A stretch of DNA of 64,000 nucleotides from contig NC_085136.1 of the NCBI RefSeq assembly GCF_035046485.1, positions 76,463,734 through 76,527,733 of the forward strand. Reading direction: 5' to 3'. This document shows positions 23,033 to 33,768 of this stretch, in pieces. How positions within the stretch are numbered: position 1 is the first letter of the stretch; each line of letters begins with the position of its first letter. The translations under genes were made by a program, and so were the position numbers. The notes below the pieces were generated by a model. The model was not told where the DNA came from and made no database searches. It saw nothing but the letters and a program-made list of their open reading frames with translations. Source of the DNA: Aedes albopictus (Eukaryota; Arthropoda; Insecta; Diptera; Culicidae).

Positions 23033-23605
23033 ATGAACTTATTCACCGATTAGCCTAATTAACTCGTTCCGAGAATTTTAACACAGCTGTTTAACAGAGC
23101 TGGGTAGTTTCCAATCAAAACTGTACGATTCTTATTGGAAATGGCCCCGCTCTAGTGTTAAAATTCTTGGATGGAGTGAACTGAGTTCACCGGTGGATAA
23201 GTCTGTAGGGCAGGGGAAGGGGTTCATCTAGCATGAACCAAACGTTAAAACCATTTTTTTTCCATAGAGATTGTATGACTATATAAGGGCGCTCCCCTAT
23301 GAACTTATCACCGATGAATAGAATTCATCGCGATCAGAGAATTTTGACACTAGTGCGGGGCCATTCCTAATCAGAATCGATAATCTCTGATTGGAAATCG
23401 TTCAATTCTGATTGGAAACGGCCCCGCTCTAGTGTCAAAATTCTCGGACCGCGATGAATTCGGTTCATCGGTGAATAAGTCTATTGAACTGATTCACCAG
23501 TGAATTAAATTCACTCGGCTCGATATTTTTTATATTTAAACGATGCCATTTCCAATAAGAATATCTAGATTTGGATGAATTTAGTTCCCCGGTGAATCAG
23601 TCCAT
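23033..23605. repeat. Three foldbacks with an inserted small MITE
   Basis: Foldbacks at about 23033-23207, 23299-23484 and 23486-23605 (the last degenerate). The MITE at 23206-23299 (AGGGCAGGGGAAGG to GGCGCTCCCCTA) sits exactly between the first two. Confidence 0.65.
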
Positions 23606-24190
23606 CGCCTGTTAATGCTATCATTATTTCTCGAGTGACCATAATGCGCTGTTTAAGCTTTTCGATGGATTCAATGCACCTTCACCTTAACACACATGCC
23701 AACAGCCAAGCAAATGAATGCCCTGATGATGTCATTTTCTAACACCATCATCTAGTATCTTCTTCATATCATCATCGTTAAACTATTTTATTCTCAGCCG
23801 CCCTCCTCCCCCTCCCCTTTTGCAAAATTCTTGTGCCATTTTTCCTTCTTCCGATTTTCTCACGACTCACTGAATAAACAATCGCGCAACAAGTGCGCGC
23901 ATATGTGTATCTCTAGATATAAACCCCTAGAGGCGGAGATATCTACTCTACATGCCTCTACATGTGTGATCTGTTCCGCCTGGTGGTGGCGATGATATTG
24001 CGCACCGCCGCCACAGCCACGCCCGATGATAGTGGTCAGTTCAGTACCGGCCGGCTACGTACGATAGCTACGAAACGGGATGTGCACATTTTTATCTATA
24101 TTGACATCACAGCAGCGCTGCACCTCGTTCATGTACCACATATGCATGTAGCGGAGAACCGCGATGCTTGACGGTGCCAGTGGGGTAAAA
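23606..24190. other. Unassigned sequence
   Basis: Non-coding. No repeat or exon signals recognised. Confidence 0.3.
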
Positions 24191-24194
24191 CGTC

Positions 24195-25003
24195 TTCAAA
24201 GCAAAGCAAAGCAAATCAAAGCAAAGCAAAGCAAAGCAAAGCAAAGCAAAGCAAAGCAAAGCAAAGGCAAAGCAAAGGCAAAGCAAAGGCAAAGCAAAGG
24301 CAAAGCAAAGGCAAAGCAAAGGCAAAGCAAAGGCAAAGCAAAGGCAAAGCAAAGGCAAAGCAAAGGCAAAGCAAAGGCAAAGCAAAGGCAAAGCAAAGGC
24401 AAAGCAAAGGCAAAGCAAAGGCAAAGCAAAGGCAAAACAAAGGCAAAGCAAAGGCAAAGCAAAGGCAAAGCAAAGGCAAAGCAAAGGCAAAGCAAAGGCA
24501 AAGCAAAGGCAAAGCAAAGGCAAAGCAAAGGCAAAGCAAAGGCAAAGCAAAGGCAAAGCAAAGGCAAAGCAAAGGCAAAGCAAAGGCAAAGCAAAGGCAA
24601 AGCAAAGGCAAAGCAAAGGCAAAGCAAAGGCAAAGCAAAGGCAAAGCAAAGGCAAAGCAAAGGCAAAGCAAAGGCAAAGTAAAGGCAAAGCAAAGGCAAA
24701 GCAAAGGCAAAGCAAAGGCAAAGCAAAGGCAAAGCAAAGGCAAAGCAAAGGCAAAGCAAAGGCAAAGCAAAGGCAAAGCAAAGGCAAAGGCAAAGGCAAA
24801 GGCAAAGGCAAAGGCAAAGGCAAAGGCAAAGGCAAAGGCAAAGGCAAAGGCAAAGGCAAAGGCAAAGGCAAAGGCAAAGGCAAAGGCAAAGGCAAAGGCA
24901 AAGGCAAAGGCAAAGGCAAAGCAAAGCAAAGCAAAGCAAAGCAAAGCAAAGCAAAGCAAAGCAAAGCAAAACAAAACAAAACAAAACAAAGCAAAGCAAA
25001 GCT
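24195..25003. repeat. (GCAAA)/(GGCAAA) block-structured microsatellite
   Basis: About 0.8 kb in ordered blocks. A GCAAA pentamer block (to about 24264) is followed by about 47 copies of the 11-mer GCAAAGGCAAA (to about 24784). Then come about 23 copies of the hexamer GGCAAA (to about 24924), then pentamers again with a few ACAAA variants near 24968-24985. The long frames on both strands (Leu/Pro/Cys or Lys/Ala/Gln repeats) are by-products of the array and are not genes. Confidence 0.95.
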
Positions 25004-25009
25004 GTACAT

Positions 25010-25619
25010 TTGAAGTAAAAACCGCATTTTGCTCCGCTTTCCCCATATGATCTCACGTTTGAATCGAGGTTCAAATATAGTTGCCGCTTCATCACCCACC
25101 GAATAATATCGGAATGGGCACGTGTTCGTTGGCTAACGAGAGACGACGTCGTCCAGTGCACACTTACTGCACATTTGCCTCGTGGAGCAAATATGGTCAT
25201 CATCATCCAGCTTGTTACAGAGCTACTCAGCCCAGCCAAGAGAGAGTCAGAGTCGGAGTCACTGGTTAATTTGATTTAATTTTTATGTGTTGTGATGGGC
25301 TGCTGCAGCCAAGCTGTGGAATTCATTACATTTTTGTTGCAAATCTGGTACTGGTGGTATGTTGCTCGCCCGTTTCGGACGACTGATAAGATTAGAGCTA
25401 AATGGCTTATACGCGGACCGGTATGTGCGGGCTCGTGTGTATAGAGATCATCACGTACCGAAGATGATCTCATCGAGTGGTCCCAAAGCGGGAGATTATC
25501 GCAATCGTAACTCAAAATTCATACCACCATTTGTTTTGTATTTATTTACCATTTGTTTTGTATTTATTTACTCTGAAATTTTCTTGATGTTCACACTGGA
25601 ATAGGTGCACTCAAAATGC
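25010..25619. other. Unassigned sequence
   Basis: No supported gene. It contains a short direct repeat CCATTTGTTTTGTATTTATT at about 25530 and 25551. Confidence 0.3.
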
Positions 25620-25850
25620 GACCAAAACTAATTGCAATAAAAAACTATACCCGAGTATTTTCTGTCATAACTCAGCCAATTTTAAACCTATTGACTTGAT
25701 TTTTCGTGCACGTATAGTATTGATAATGTCTCCCTGTGTAAAATTTTACTTGTGTATCGGTTAAAAATTGACGGAGTTATGGACAAAAATCATGCAAAAA
25801 AAAGAATAGATTGTAATGGAGTCTACTTACCATGGATTATTTTCTTGAAA
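25620..25850. mobile_element. Fragment related to the 61521-61735 MITE
   Basis: ATAACTCAGCCAATTTTAAA at about 25670 and the GGAGTTATGGAC segment match the interior of the 61521-61735 element in order. The terminal repeats are not clear here. Confidence 0.4.
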
Positions 25851-26379
25851 AGTTCTAGTTAGCCCACTGTGAGGGGCACTGTATGGCGTGGGTTTTGACA
25901 AATTACAGCTCTCAACGTCCGTTCACTAATCTTTCGACCCGCGAAAATTTCGCTTATTTGTTTATCTTACCATTTTTTTTTTGCTGTTTTGCTCTCTATC
26001 TGGGAAATATCATCTCAACATTTATACCTAAGTCTAGGTCTAGACTGAACAGGCGGGTGTTCCATGCAGGGCATGGCACCCATCCAGCTTTACGCTAGCA
26101 TGCTATGGAGCTGTAGTAAACTATAATATTTATTCCACATGAGAAACGGATCCGGTACCGGTGCGTAGAATTCGCATTGTCGGATCTTTCCGCAGTTCGG
26201 ACTGTAGCGGCGTCGCCAGTTGAGTTCTAATTCTGTGATCGCGATCTGCATTGAAATCGATAGTTATATGATGCCGATCACCGCTCTAAATTTCACATAC
26301 GATCGCGATGGGTGGTGATCATACTCAACATTGATCAAAGCTTCATGTAACATACCATGTGGCTCTGTGTGCTGTCGTC

Positions 26380-26640
26380 ACTTTTTTCAGTTAGTTAGTC
26401 TTGTTGTTTGCAAAGCGATCAGTTCCGATTGTCACGTCGCGCCGGCCGGTCGGTTAAGCTTTTGTTTTGTAAACAGAGCGTGAACACGTGGCGGTGCTAG
26501 TTGAGATCGACGGCAGATTAATTGATCGTGCGGGGCCGGCTGTAACAAGTGTGTATGTACGTTAGTACAAGTGATTGTATACCTATATAGGACATTTGAT
26601 GGTGCCACTTGCGACGAAATGGCAGTGTAAGTGAATAAGT
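26380..26640 (+). promoter_or_regulatory. GC-rich island with initiator-like TCAGTT
   Basis: TTTTTTCAGTTAGTTAGTC at about 26382 matches the arthropod initiator consensus. It is followed by about 200 bp that is GC-rich relative to the neighbours (CGCGCCGGCCGGTCGG). It could be a non-coding first exon. No convincing donor was found, and the assignment is weak. Confidence 0.18.
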
Positions 26641-27460
26641 AACATGTGTTGTACGTGAAAATGGGCAACTGAGGGGTTTAATGAGCAGTTTATATTTACA
26701 TTTTATGTTTAAGGGCTTGCGCGTGATTTTAATATAAACCTAAGAGATGTGGACCCTATCGTTTCGGTCTTTCAATCTGAGCACCAGCTTTACATGAGTT
26801 ATTTCCGTTGTTACGTTGCTTATGTCTCTATACAAAATCACGCAAAAACCTATCCACACAAAGTAAAAGCATACCTACTACACTGCCGTAATTCTGCTAA
26901 GTGACGTAAGCACCATTTCAAATTTCAACATTTTTCTGGTGTGTATCTGGTGAAATAATAACACTGTGGTTATAGAAAACATGAATTTATGCCTTCGAAT
27001 TTGGCCTATACAAGACCTCAAATAGTAGCTTTATTTTTTTTTTTTTACAAATTGTTTTCAAATCTTGCCGATTTTATATACAGAGAGGTATTTTCAATGC
27101 AAAAATGTTCTACTTACTGAATGTCTCCTGTACTTATTGTTAATATGCACATTGGTCAATGTACATACTATCTTTGGTGGTGCATATCGTGAGCATTTAG
27201 CAAATGGTTTTCTAAATTGTACATTTACCCCAGGGTTTCAACTGTCATTAACGAATTTCGTTCGCTAAGTGAAACGTAAACATGTTGCACCTATCGAACA
27301 TCTTCTGTACTTTCATTAAAGAAACGCAACTTTAGGTGAATTTGATAATATTTAGAACAGTCGGGACACTTGAGGTGAGGTTCAAAGAGGTATGACTTGA
27401 AACTGGAAGATAGAAACATGAGCCATCGTCTCCCGGTGGAAGCTCACTGATAAAAACGGA
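26640..27460. other. Unassigned AT-rich sequence
   Basis: Nothing recognised beyond short chance frames. Confidence 0.3.
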
Positions 27461-27700
27461 TTTGAGAATATGTAAAGGGATCTATTATTGGCTAGAATAC
27501 CCTATTCGTCAAATACACATCAGTTACAATTTTAGGTGTTTTACCTGTTACGCATGGCTTTTTAATATTTTATTCCGATTGCAGGTATGGAATTTAGCAT
27601 ACCTGAGTTTGCTATTCTACAGCTATTTTCTTGTGCTTGGAACAAAGTACCATAAGAACTCTCTTGAATTTAGATCGTCGGACCTACAAGTGTAACCAAC
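27460..27700. mobile_element. Diverged copy of the CCCGAGCAG element family
   Basis: Shares the ACACATCAGTTACAATTTTA and CTACAGCTATTTTCTTGTGC type segments with the elements at 29153-29410 and, inverted, 30856-31257. The terminal repeats are degraded. Confidence 0.4.
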
Positions 27701-27879
27701 GATCTATTGAAGCCCTATGTTCAAGATTCATGCTCATACAGCCTCATGCGACTTTGTTTTTGCAAACAGTTCAACAGAGTTCAATGACTGTTCAGGATCC
27801 TCCGAAGCTTCCTTGAATCATTGCTTGAATCAACAAGCGTAGCTAGTGATTTCTTGCAGTGTTATGAATAGTTAGATTC

Positions 27880-28300
27880 CATGAAATCCTCCTAACCCCC
27901 TAAAACCCTAAAAGTTCATGAAACCTGATACTCCTCTTAAACTGCGTCGAAATCCTCCTGAAACCCATAGGGGAGTTATCCTGATATCTCTCTAAATCCC
28001 CCATCTGAAACCGTTCTAAAAATCTTCTGAATAAGTTCTAAAACCCTCAAAATGCCTTTGAGGTTCCATTAAACCTTTTCAATCCATCTTGAACCTTAAG
28101 ACCCCCGACAAACCTTGGAGGGCCTTTACTGAAAAAAGTAGCCGGAAATCCCCTGAAACCCTCACCCATATCAACTACTCAACACAAATCCCTGTAACCC
28201 TCATGAATCCCTTAACCCACTTCCAATCCCACTGAAATCTCAGAACGTCCCTAAAACTGTCCTTATCCTAGTTCCCTATAAATCTTTGTTAAGAAATTTC
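27880..28300. repeat. C-rich degenerate short-phase tract
   Basis: Loose repeats of CCCTGAAACCCT / CCCTAAAACCCT-like words. The same style recurs at about 45635-45965. It is distinct in composition from the GAATTC-rich 12-nt-phase tracts. Confidence 0.45.
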
Positions 28301-28489
28301 TGAAAGAATAGATCTGACATGTCTTCTCTACATAAAAATTATACAAAACGTCGAACAGAATACACCAGAATGTTTGCATCAATTAATCAATTGAGTAGCT
28401 ACCCATGATGAGATAAAAGACGTATGCGCTTACAACAAATTCTCGTTCAGCTGTAAATAGTACACAATTCGTCTAGGAGCTCCAGCTTA

Positions 28490-29060
28490 AGATTGCTCCA
28501 AGCATTTCTTCTAGGGGTTCTTGCAAGAATTCCAACAATGGATTACTACAGGAATGCCAATATTTTTTTCTGGGGCTATCCGTCGAGCACTGTGAAACTG
28601 TAATTTTAATTTCTTCAGATATTCCTGGTAGTGATTCCCACAGAAACTTCCTCCAAAAACTCCATCTGTGGATTACACTAAGAATTCCAACTAAATACTC
28701 CTTCGGCATCTCCTACTATAAATGTCTACAGGATCCAGGAATTCCGTTTGTTTAATACCCCAGACATGCTCAGACATGCAATCCAAGAAGTTCCTTATGG
28801 GGATTCTACCTTTGATGCCTGCTCTGAATTCTTTCAAATGCTTCCTACCGGAATTCGGTCTGGGATCGGGGAATTTGTCCCCGGGGGATTCCTTTAGGAA
28901 CTCCTGGAGAAATTGTCACAAGATTCCCAGAAGGGACTTCTGAAAAATTGCCGCCAAGAAAACTACAGGAATACTTTCATAAGTAAGACCAGAAGGAACT
29001 ACTGAAAGATTCCCTGTCTGGAAGGATCTTTTAGGGATTCCCAGAGGAAGCTCCGCCAAA
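28490..29060. repeat. Degenerate 12-nt-phase tract, mixed orientation
   Basis: Loosely T-rich orientation to about 28720, then mixed, then A-rich (GGAACTCCTGGAGAAATTG near 28890). More diverged than the tracts at 9-16 kb. Confidence 0.4.
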
Positions 29061-29152
29061 ACGTCGAATTTCATAACTTTGAAAACGAGTAATCCTAGCA
29101 AATAGTGAAAATTATTCATTCTTTTAAAGGAAATCTATTCTATCACTTTTTG

Positions 29153-29410
29153 ACCCCGAGCAGAAGGAAATAGCTGGCACATATTTGCAATATACCGATG
29201 TCAGGTAACATACCAAAACAAGGTATTGGAAGGGTACCTTGTGTTATTATTCACCGGGCGGGCATTCGATAGAAACACACAAATTAATATTTTGGATATT
29301 TAACAGCTTATGCATGGCTCTTCAATACCTTACTCAGGTTCTAAGCATTGGATTTTGTTTACATGAGTGCGGTATTTTACAGCTATTTTCTACTTTTTGG
29401 GACCCCGAGC
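29153..29410. mobile_element. CCCGAGCAG-family element
   Basis: CCCCGAGCAG occurs near both ends (about 29154 and 29402), in the same orientation rather than inverted. The interior matches the copies at 27460 and 30856 (AATACCTTACTCAGG, TTACAGCTATTTTCTACTTTT). It is probably a degraded or rearranged copy. Confidence 0.4.
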
Positions 29411-29539
29411 AGTAAAAAAAAACATCAAGGTATTAATCTTAAATACTGTCATACCTCGATGAACCCGATGTACCCCTTCGACGTTTTGTTCGTTCGAGAT
29501 TTTGGCATTCGACGTTTTGTCACCCAACCACTACTCCTA

Positions 29540-29835
29540 CACACTAAGATCAGCTCGGTATTTTTCCCATCTTTTTACTGAGTTCTCAACAGCAGATTTA
29601 ACTCGGTACGCTCGGTTGTTTATTTTGCGGATATTCTGTAAATGTGATACCGAGCTCAGCTAAGAAACTGTCAAAAGTTACTGAAACACGGTAAATATCG
29701 TTACTGGTGAACGGTAAATACGATTACCGAGTGTACCGAGAGATAAATCTGCTGTTGAAAACTCAGTAAAAAGATGGAAAAATTACTGAATTCAGTGAAA
29801 AAATTACTGAGCTGGAACATCTGAATCTTAGTGTG
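29540..29835. mobile_element. 296 bp TA-flanked MITE with CACACTAAGAT ends
   Basis: CACACTAAGAT at the left and ATCTTAGTGTG at the right, each flanked by TA (29538-29539, 29836-29837). Inner arms pair strongly (TTTTTACTGAGTTCTCAACA with its inverse near 29760). Several ACGGTAA motifs lie in the middle. Confidence 0.75.
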
Positions 29836-29849
29836 TAAAGGATTCTCAG

Positions 29850-30480
29850 AATAAACTCCTGGAGGATTCCTAGAAGTCACTCTTGAAGTATACGCAACAA
29901 GAATCAATGATCGAAGTACTAGAAGACACTCTTGCTGCAAGGGTACCAAAAAATACTCCTGGAGAGCTTCTTGAACGAGCAACAGAAGAATTTCCTTGAA
30001 AAATTGCCAGAAGAAACTTGCGAAATCTCAGAGAAAATGTGGGGGAACTCCAGAAGTCCTGGAAGAATTTCAGTAGGAATTTCCGGAGGGGTTTAATAAA
30101 AATAATCCCGAAAGAGTTCCCGTAGTAACAAGAGGATCTCTTGGTTGAAACCCAAAATGAATTCCCTATTCCTTATGGAAACGCTGAAGAAATTTGAAAC
30201 GGGACTTCAAGGTTAATTCCTAAAGCAACTCTAGCAGGGTTGTCGTCGAATTCCAAGAGATGACCAACCGGAATGGAACGAAATAACCCAAAGAAAGCCC
30301 TGAAACATTCTTGGAAGAATCGCAGAAGGAAATTTAAAAATAGGTCTGGAGAAGTCCAAAGAGATTACACAGAAAAATTCCTTTCGATTTCCCAAAGGTA
30401 TCCCAAGAAAATCTTCTATAGGATGACGGAATCTCTGAAGATGTCATGTGGGAATTTCTTCTGGAAGAAAGGAATGCATT
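29850..30480. repeat. Degenerate 12-nt-phase tract, A-rich orientation
   Basis: GGAATTTCTGGAAGAA-like words, fairly diverged. The 102-residue frame at 30273-30581 lies mainly in it and is not supported as a gene. Confidence 0.45.
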
Positions 30481-30855
30481 GTTTTTTTTTTTTGAAGATA
30501 TCGGTTCAAGTTCCCGGAGAAGGATCGTTTCCAGGATTGTGTAAAATGTTGCACTATGGCGCGTTCGGTCAATCTAGCTGACCATAAGTCACTATTGTAA
30601 TAATGTGTATGGAATGAATATGGCACATGGATAGTTGTGAAATTATGCTTTATATTTGAATTTCTATCAAACAAATCTATGCAAAGTCTGCTTTAGGTCA
30701 AGGTCAAGAAAGCATACTGCAGCTTATGCAGAAACCAGTCTGTAACTGGCTAGGGGTTTCGTGCTTGTTTTTGTGAATCCGGGGTGCCGTAAAAATTTAC
30801 TTCGAGATACGTAGGGTGAGAACGTGCCTCTGGAACCGAAATACTGATACGTATA

Positions 30856-31257
30856 CCCGAGCAGGAGAAAATAGCTGAAGAATAACAAACTCTGGTATGG
30901 AAACCGAATACCAACAACCTGAATGAGGTATTAAGAAGCCCTTCATAAAAGGTAAAATACCAAAAATAACTGATGTGTATTCTGTGCATAACACGTGAAT
31001 AATGACATCAGGTATGACAATATCTGAATAATAATCAGCAATTTTTCCATACAAATAGCGATTTTTCCATAATTGAATAATACCTCAAGCAGTCCTCAAC
31101 ACCAAATCAATAACTCGTTGAGGTATTTTATCAATACCTACAAAATATCAAAGTAAGTTATTTTCAGTACCAGGATAACCAACCAATACCTAGTCTTTGT
31201 ATGATATCTGACTTTGATATGCTGCAGTTATGTGTCAGTTATTCGTTCCTGCTCGGG
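30856..31257. mobile_element. 402 bp TA-flanked MITE with CCCGAGCAGGA ends
   Basis: CCCGAGCAGGA at the left and TCCTGCTCGGG at the right, flanked by TA at 30854-30855 and 31258-31259. It is the most intact of three related copies in this window. Short frames overlap it but follow the repeat. Confidence 0.75.
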
Positions 31258-31435
31258 TAGCTCTTGGTCATTATGAGTTGGAAGAATGTCATGCCACAGT
31301 AAAGCTCACAAATTCCATCATCTAGACTTTATAACTCAGGATTCAGGCTTGTGTTTCAATTCTGAAAATTCCAATCTGTGGGGTGTGAATATAGTTTAGT
31401 GTTAATCCCCTTGCGTACCCTTCCCCTAGCAAGCA

Positions 31436-31559
31436 TCAGTGACAGCCACCACCAGTCAGTGTGAAGCTGCCCCTTTGAGGAGAAGAGCTTTGGCGGAGCA
31501 AGTCGCATTTATCGTGTGGTTCCGTTTAATGCCAAGTTATTCTACTGCAATTTGCTAAG
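31436..31559 (+). promoter_or_regulatory. Candidate initiator and 5' leader
   Basis: Two initiator-like TCAGTG motifs (31436-31441 and 31456-31461) lie about 100 bp upstream of an ATG in good context (TAAGATGG). No TATA box or clear downstream promoter element was seen. Inferred only from motif and position. Confidence 0.2.
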
Positions 31560-31582
31560 ATGGCGGGGATCGGATTGACCCA
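31560..31582 (+). CDS. Candidate first coding exon (8 codons)
   Basis: ATG at 31560 opens a short frame (M-A-G-I-G-L-T plus two bases) and meets a consensus donor CA|GTGAGT at 31583. The two leftover bases fit the single leading base at the acceptor of the exon at 39821: joined, the boundary codon would be CAA (Gln). Short first coding exons separated by long introns are common in mosquitoes. Many ATG-donor pairs occur by chance, so this is a hypothesis. Confidence 0.25.
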
Positions 31583-32073
31583 GTGAGTTACGCAATATTC
31601 ACACAATCCAACAAAGTTTGACGGGTCGAATGTTTGGCATACACCTGATTGCTCGATTCAGCGGACTCCCGGGGGGCTGTCTACCCCCTTGGTTGTCAAT
31701 TCACCCGAAAGTTTATGTTGGCCTTGATTTCGGCGCATTCGGTTCATCATTTTCATGGTTCCTCGCAGCTTTTTCAATGCCAACATCCATGTAGTTCGCC
31801 TTTTCCCCTAGAAAAACGAAATGATAAGATAAGATCATTCGGAAAACTTTATATTTTCTACAGAACGAGAACTTCTCTGATCGTGGAGCTTAAGTTTTGT
31901 CAATATTCTCACGACCGCGGCTTCCGAATACGTATGTTTTTAATTAAGCTAGGTATTAGTTTTGAAAGAGGATTAATTTTTAAACATTTCATTTGTTTAA
32001 AGTAGAATACGGGGTCATTTAGGCAGGGGATCCTATTTTGGGCACTTTTGCAATCAGTTTCATACCAATAGGG

Positions 32074-32425
32074 CACGATCGGTGAAGTACTAGATTTGTA
32101 GTAATGAGCTGAACTTTTGTATGGTGAGAAGGTCAACCCTCCGTTTCTGCATGGTGCAATAGTGCAAAAAGCGTGGGTTTTATGATTCCTTGCCTAATTT
32201 GATGCTGTTTGTGCAAAATTTTGGGTAACTATGTTATTGTTTCCCCCATTTCCTTCTACTTAAACAACACAGTTACTCAAGGTTTTGCTCAAACAGCATC
32301 AAATTAGACAAGGAATCATAAGACCCATGCTTTTTGCACCGTTTTATTGCAGAAACGGAGAATCAACCTTCTCACCACACAAAAATTCAGCTCATTACTA
32401 CAATTCTAGTACTACACCGAACGTG
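32074..32425. mobile_element. ~350 bp long-arm foldback MITE
   Basis: The left arm from CACGATCGGTGAAGTACTAG pairs with the right arm ending CTAGTACTACACCGAACGTG along about 150 bases, including TTATGATTCCTTG and ATTTGATGCTGTTTG. It leaves only a short central loop. Non-coding. Confidence 0.65.
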
Positions 32426-33216
32426 TTCTCTTGATTCGAATTTGAGTATACGGCCAAATACTAGTACCACAGACAAACAGACGTCTCACTCTACCCACTA
32501 CTCATCGTTTCCCTTTTTAACGGACAATTCAAATATTCTGTAGTTCGCAAATCTCTCGCTCATGGCTCTCGCATCGTTTTTGCTTCTGTTTGACGTTTGC
32601 TCACTACCGCTATCTACTCAGCAGGTTTGCGAAACACAACGTAACTAGCATTTGGTGATTATACTTTTGTAACGATGATTTTAATCGCAGTTTGTTCCAA
32701 GTGATACGTCTGTTTGTCTGTGCTAGTACACTAAATTCTGTTTTACGCGATTGTTTGTTCCGCGTAAAAAAATTGTGTAAACAATTTTTTTGAAACTGTT
32801 TTTATCGTATCAATTTTTCTTTTTTACACTACGCGTCAAAACACATGAAGTTGAGCATTGTATGAGCCATTTTACGAGACGTTTTGAATCAGCTGATCGC
32901 TTATTTATTGAATGAAAATTTGACTAGAGGTCGCGTCGAAGCCCGTGAGTATTAATATCAATATCAATATCAACACTGTTGGCGTTTCGTAAAATAAAAT
33001 GGACTATAAGGTCCCACGATGTGCGCAATCGCCTATGTTATGCTATCTTCAAATTTTGACAGGATATCAATGATGAAAAGAGAGATCTCTGATAGAAATT
33101 TCAGCCCCGTCAGAATGAAATAGGGTCCAGGAGAGAAAAATCTTTCCAAAAGCACATCGCGTAATTTTGAGAAAACCACGTCAAAAGTTGCGTACAGTGT
33201 ACAGACGTATCTTACC
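32426..33216. other. Unassigned sequence
   Basis: No gene recognised. There is a short tandem run ATCAAT near 32953. Confidence 0.3.
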
Positions 33217-33768
33217 GTGCGAGGTCACTTGAGCAGGGGTTAGGTTTTAGAGATTTTCCGCTCCTTGATCAATTCTACAGTGCGAGAAATAAGTATAAAG
33301 ACAGAGCCGTTTTCCATACAAAATAATCATGTTTTGGGATCAAAATCTCTTTTTCTAGCGATTCGATTGTTATGGAATTTTGTCTGCAACCTTGAAATAA
33401 CTGGAATTTTGGCTAGAAATACAAATCATCATACATGAAAACGTTTATACAGACTTTCCAGATTCAAATAAATATAAAGACACTTATTTCCATATAAAAA
33501 TGTGTATTTAAATTTATTTAAATCTGAAAAGTCGATATAAACGTTTTCTTGGATGATGATTTATATTTCTAGCGAAAATTCTAGTTATTTTAATTTTGCA
33601 GACAAAATTCCATAACAATCGGATCGCTAGAAAAAGAGATTTTGATCCCTAAACATGATTATTTTGTATGGAAAACGGTTTTGTCTTTATACTTATTTCT
33701 CGCACTGTAGAATTGATCAAGGAGCGGAAAATCTCTAAAACCTAACCCCTGCTCAAGTGACCTCGCAC
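33217..33768. mobile_element. 552 bp near-perfect foldback element
   Basis: The left arm from GTGCGAGGTCACTTGAGCAG pairs with the right arm ending CTGCTCAAGTGACCTCGCAC over about 250 bases with few mismatches (for example ATTGATCAAGGAGCGGAAAA). No clear target duplication was found. Transcription across it would give a long hairpin RNA. Confidence 0.7.

Noticed and set aside
24107..25239. Open frames of 276-347 residues on the minus strand and 172 on the plus strand
   Set aside because: All are translations of the GCAAA/GGCAAA array, open in three frames of one strand at once, with only Leu/Pro/Cys/Phe/Ala repeats.
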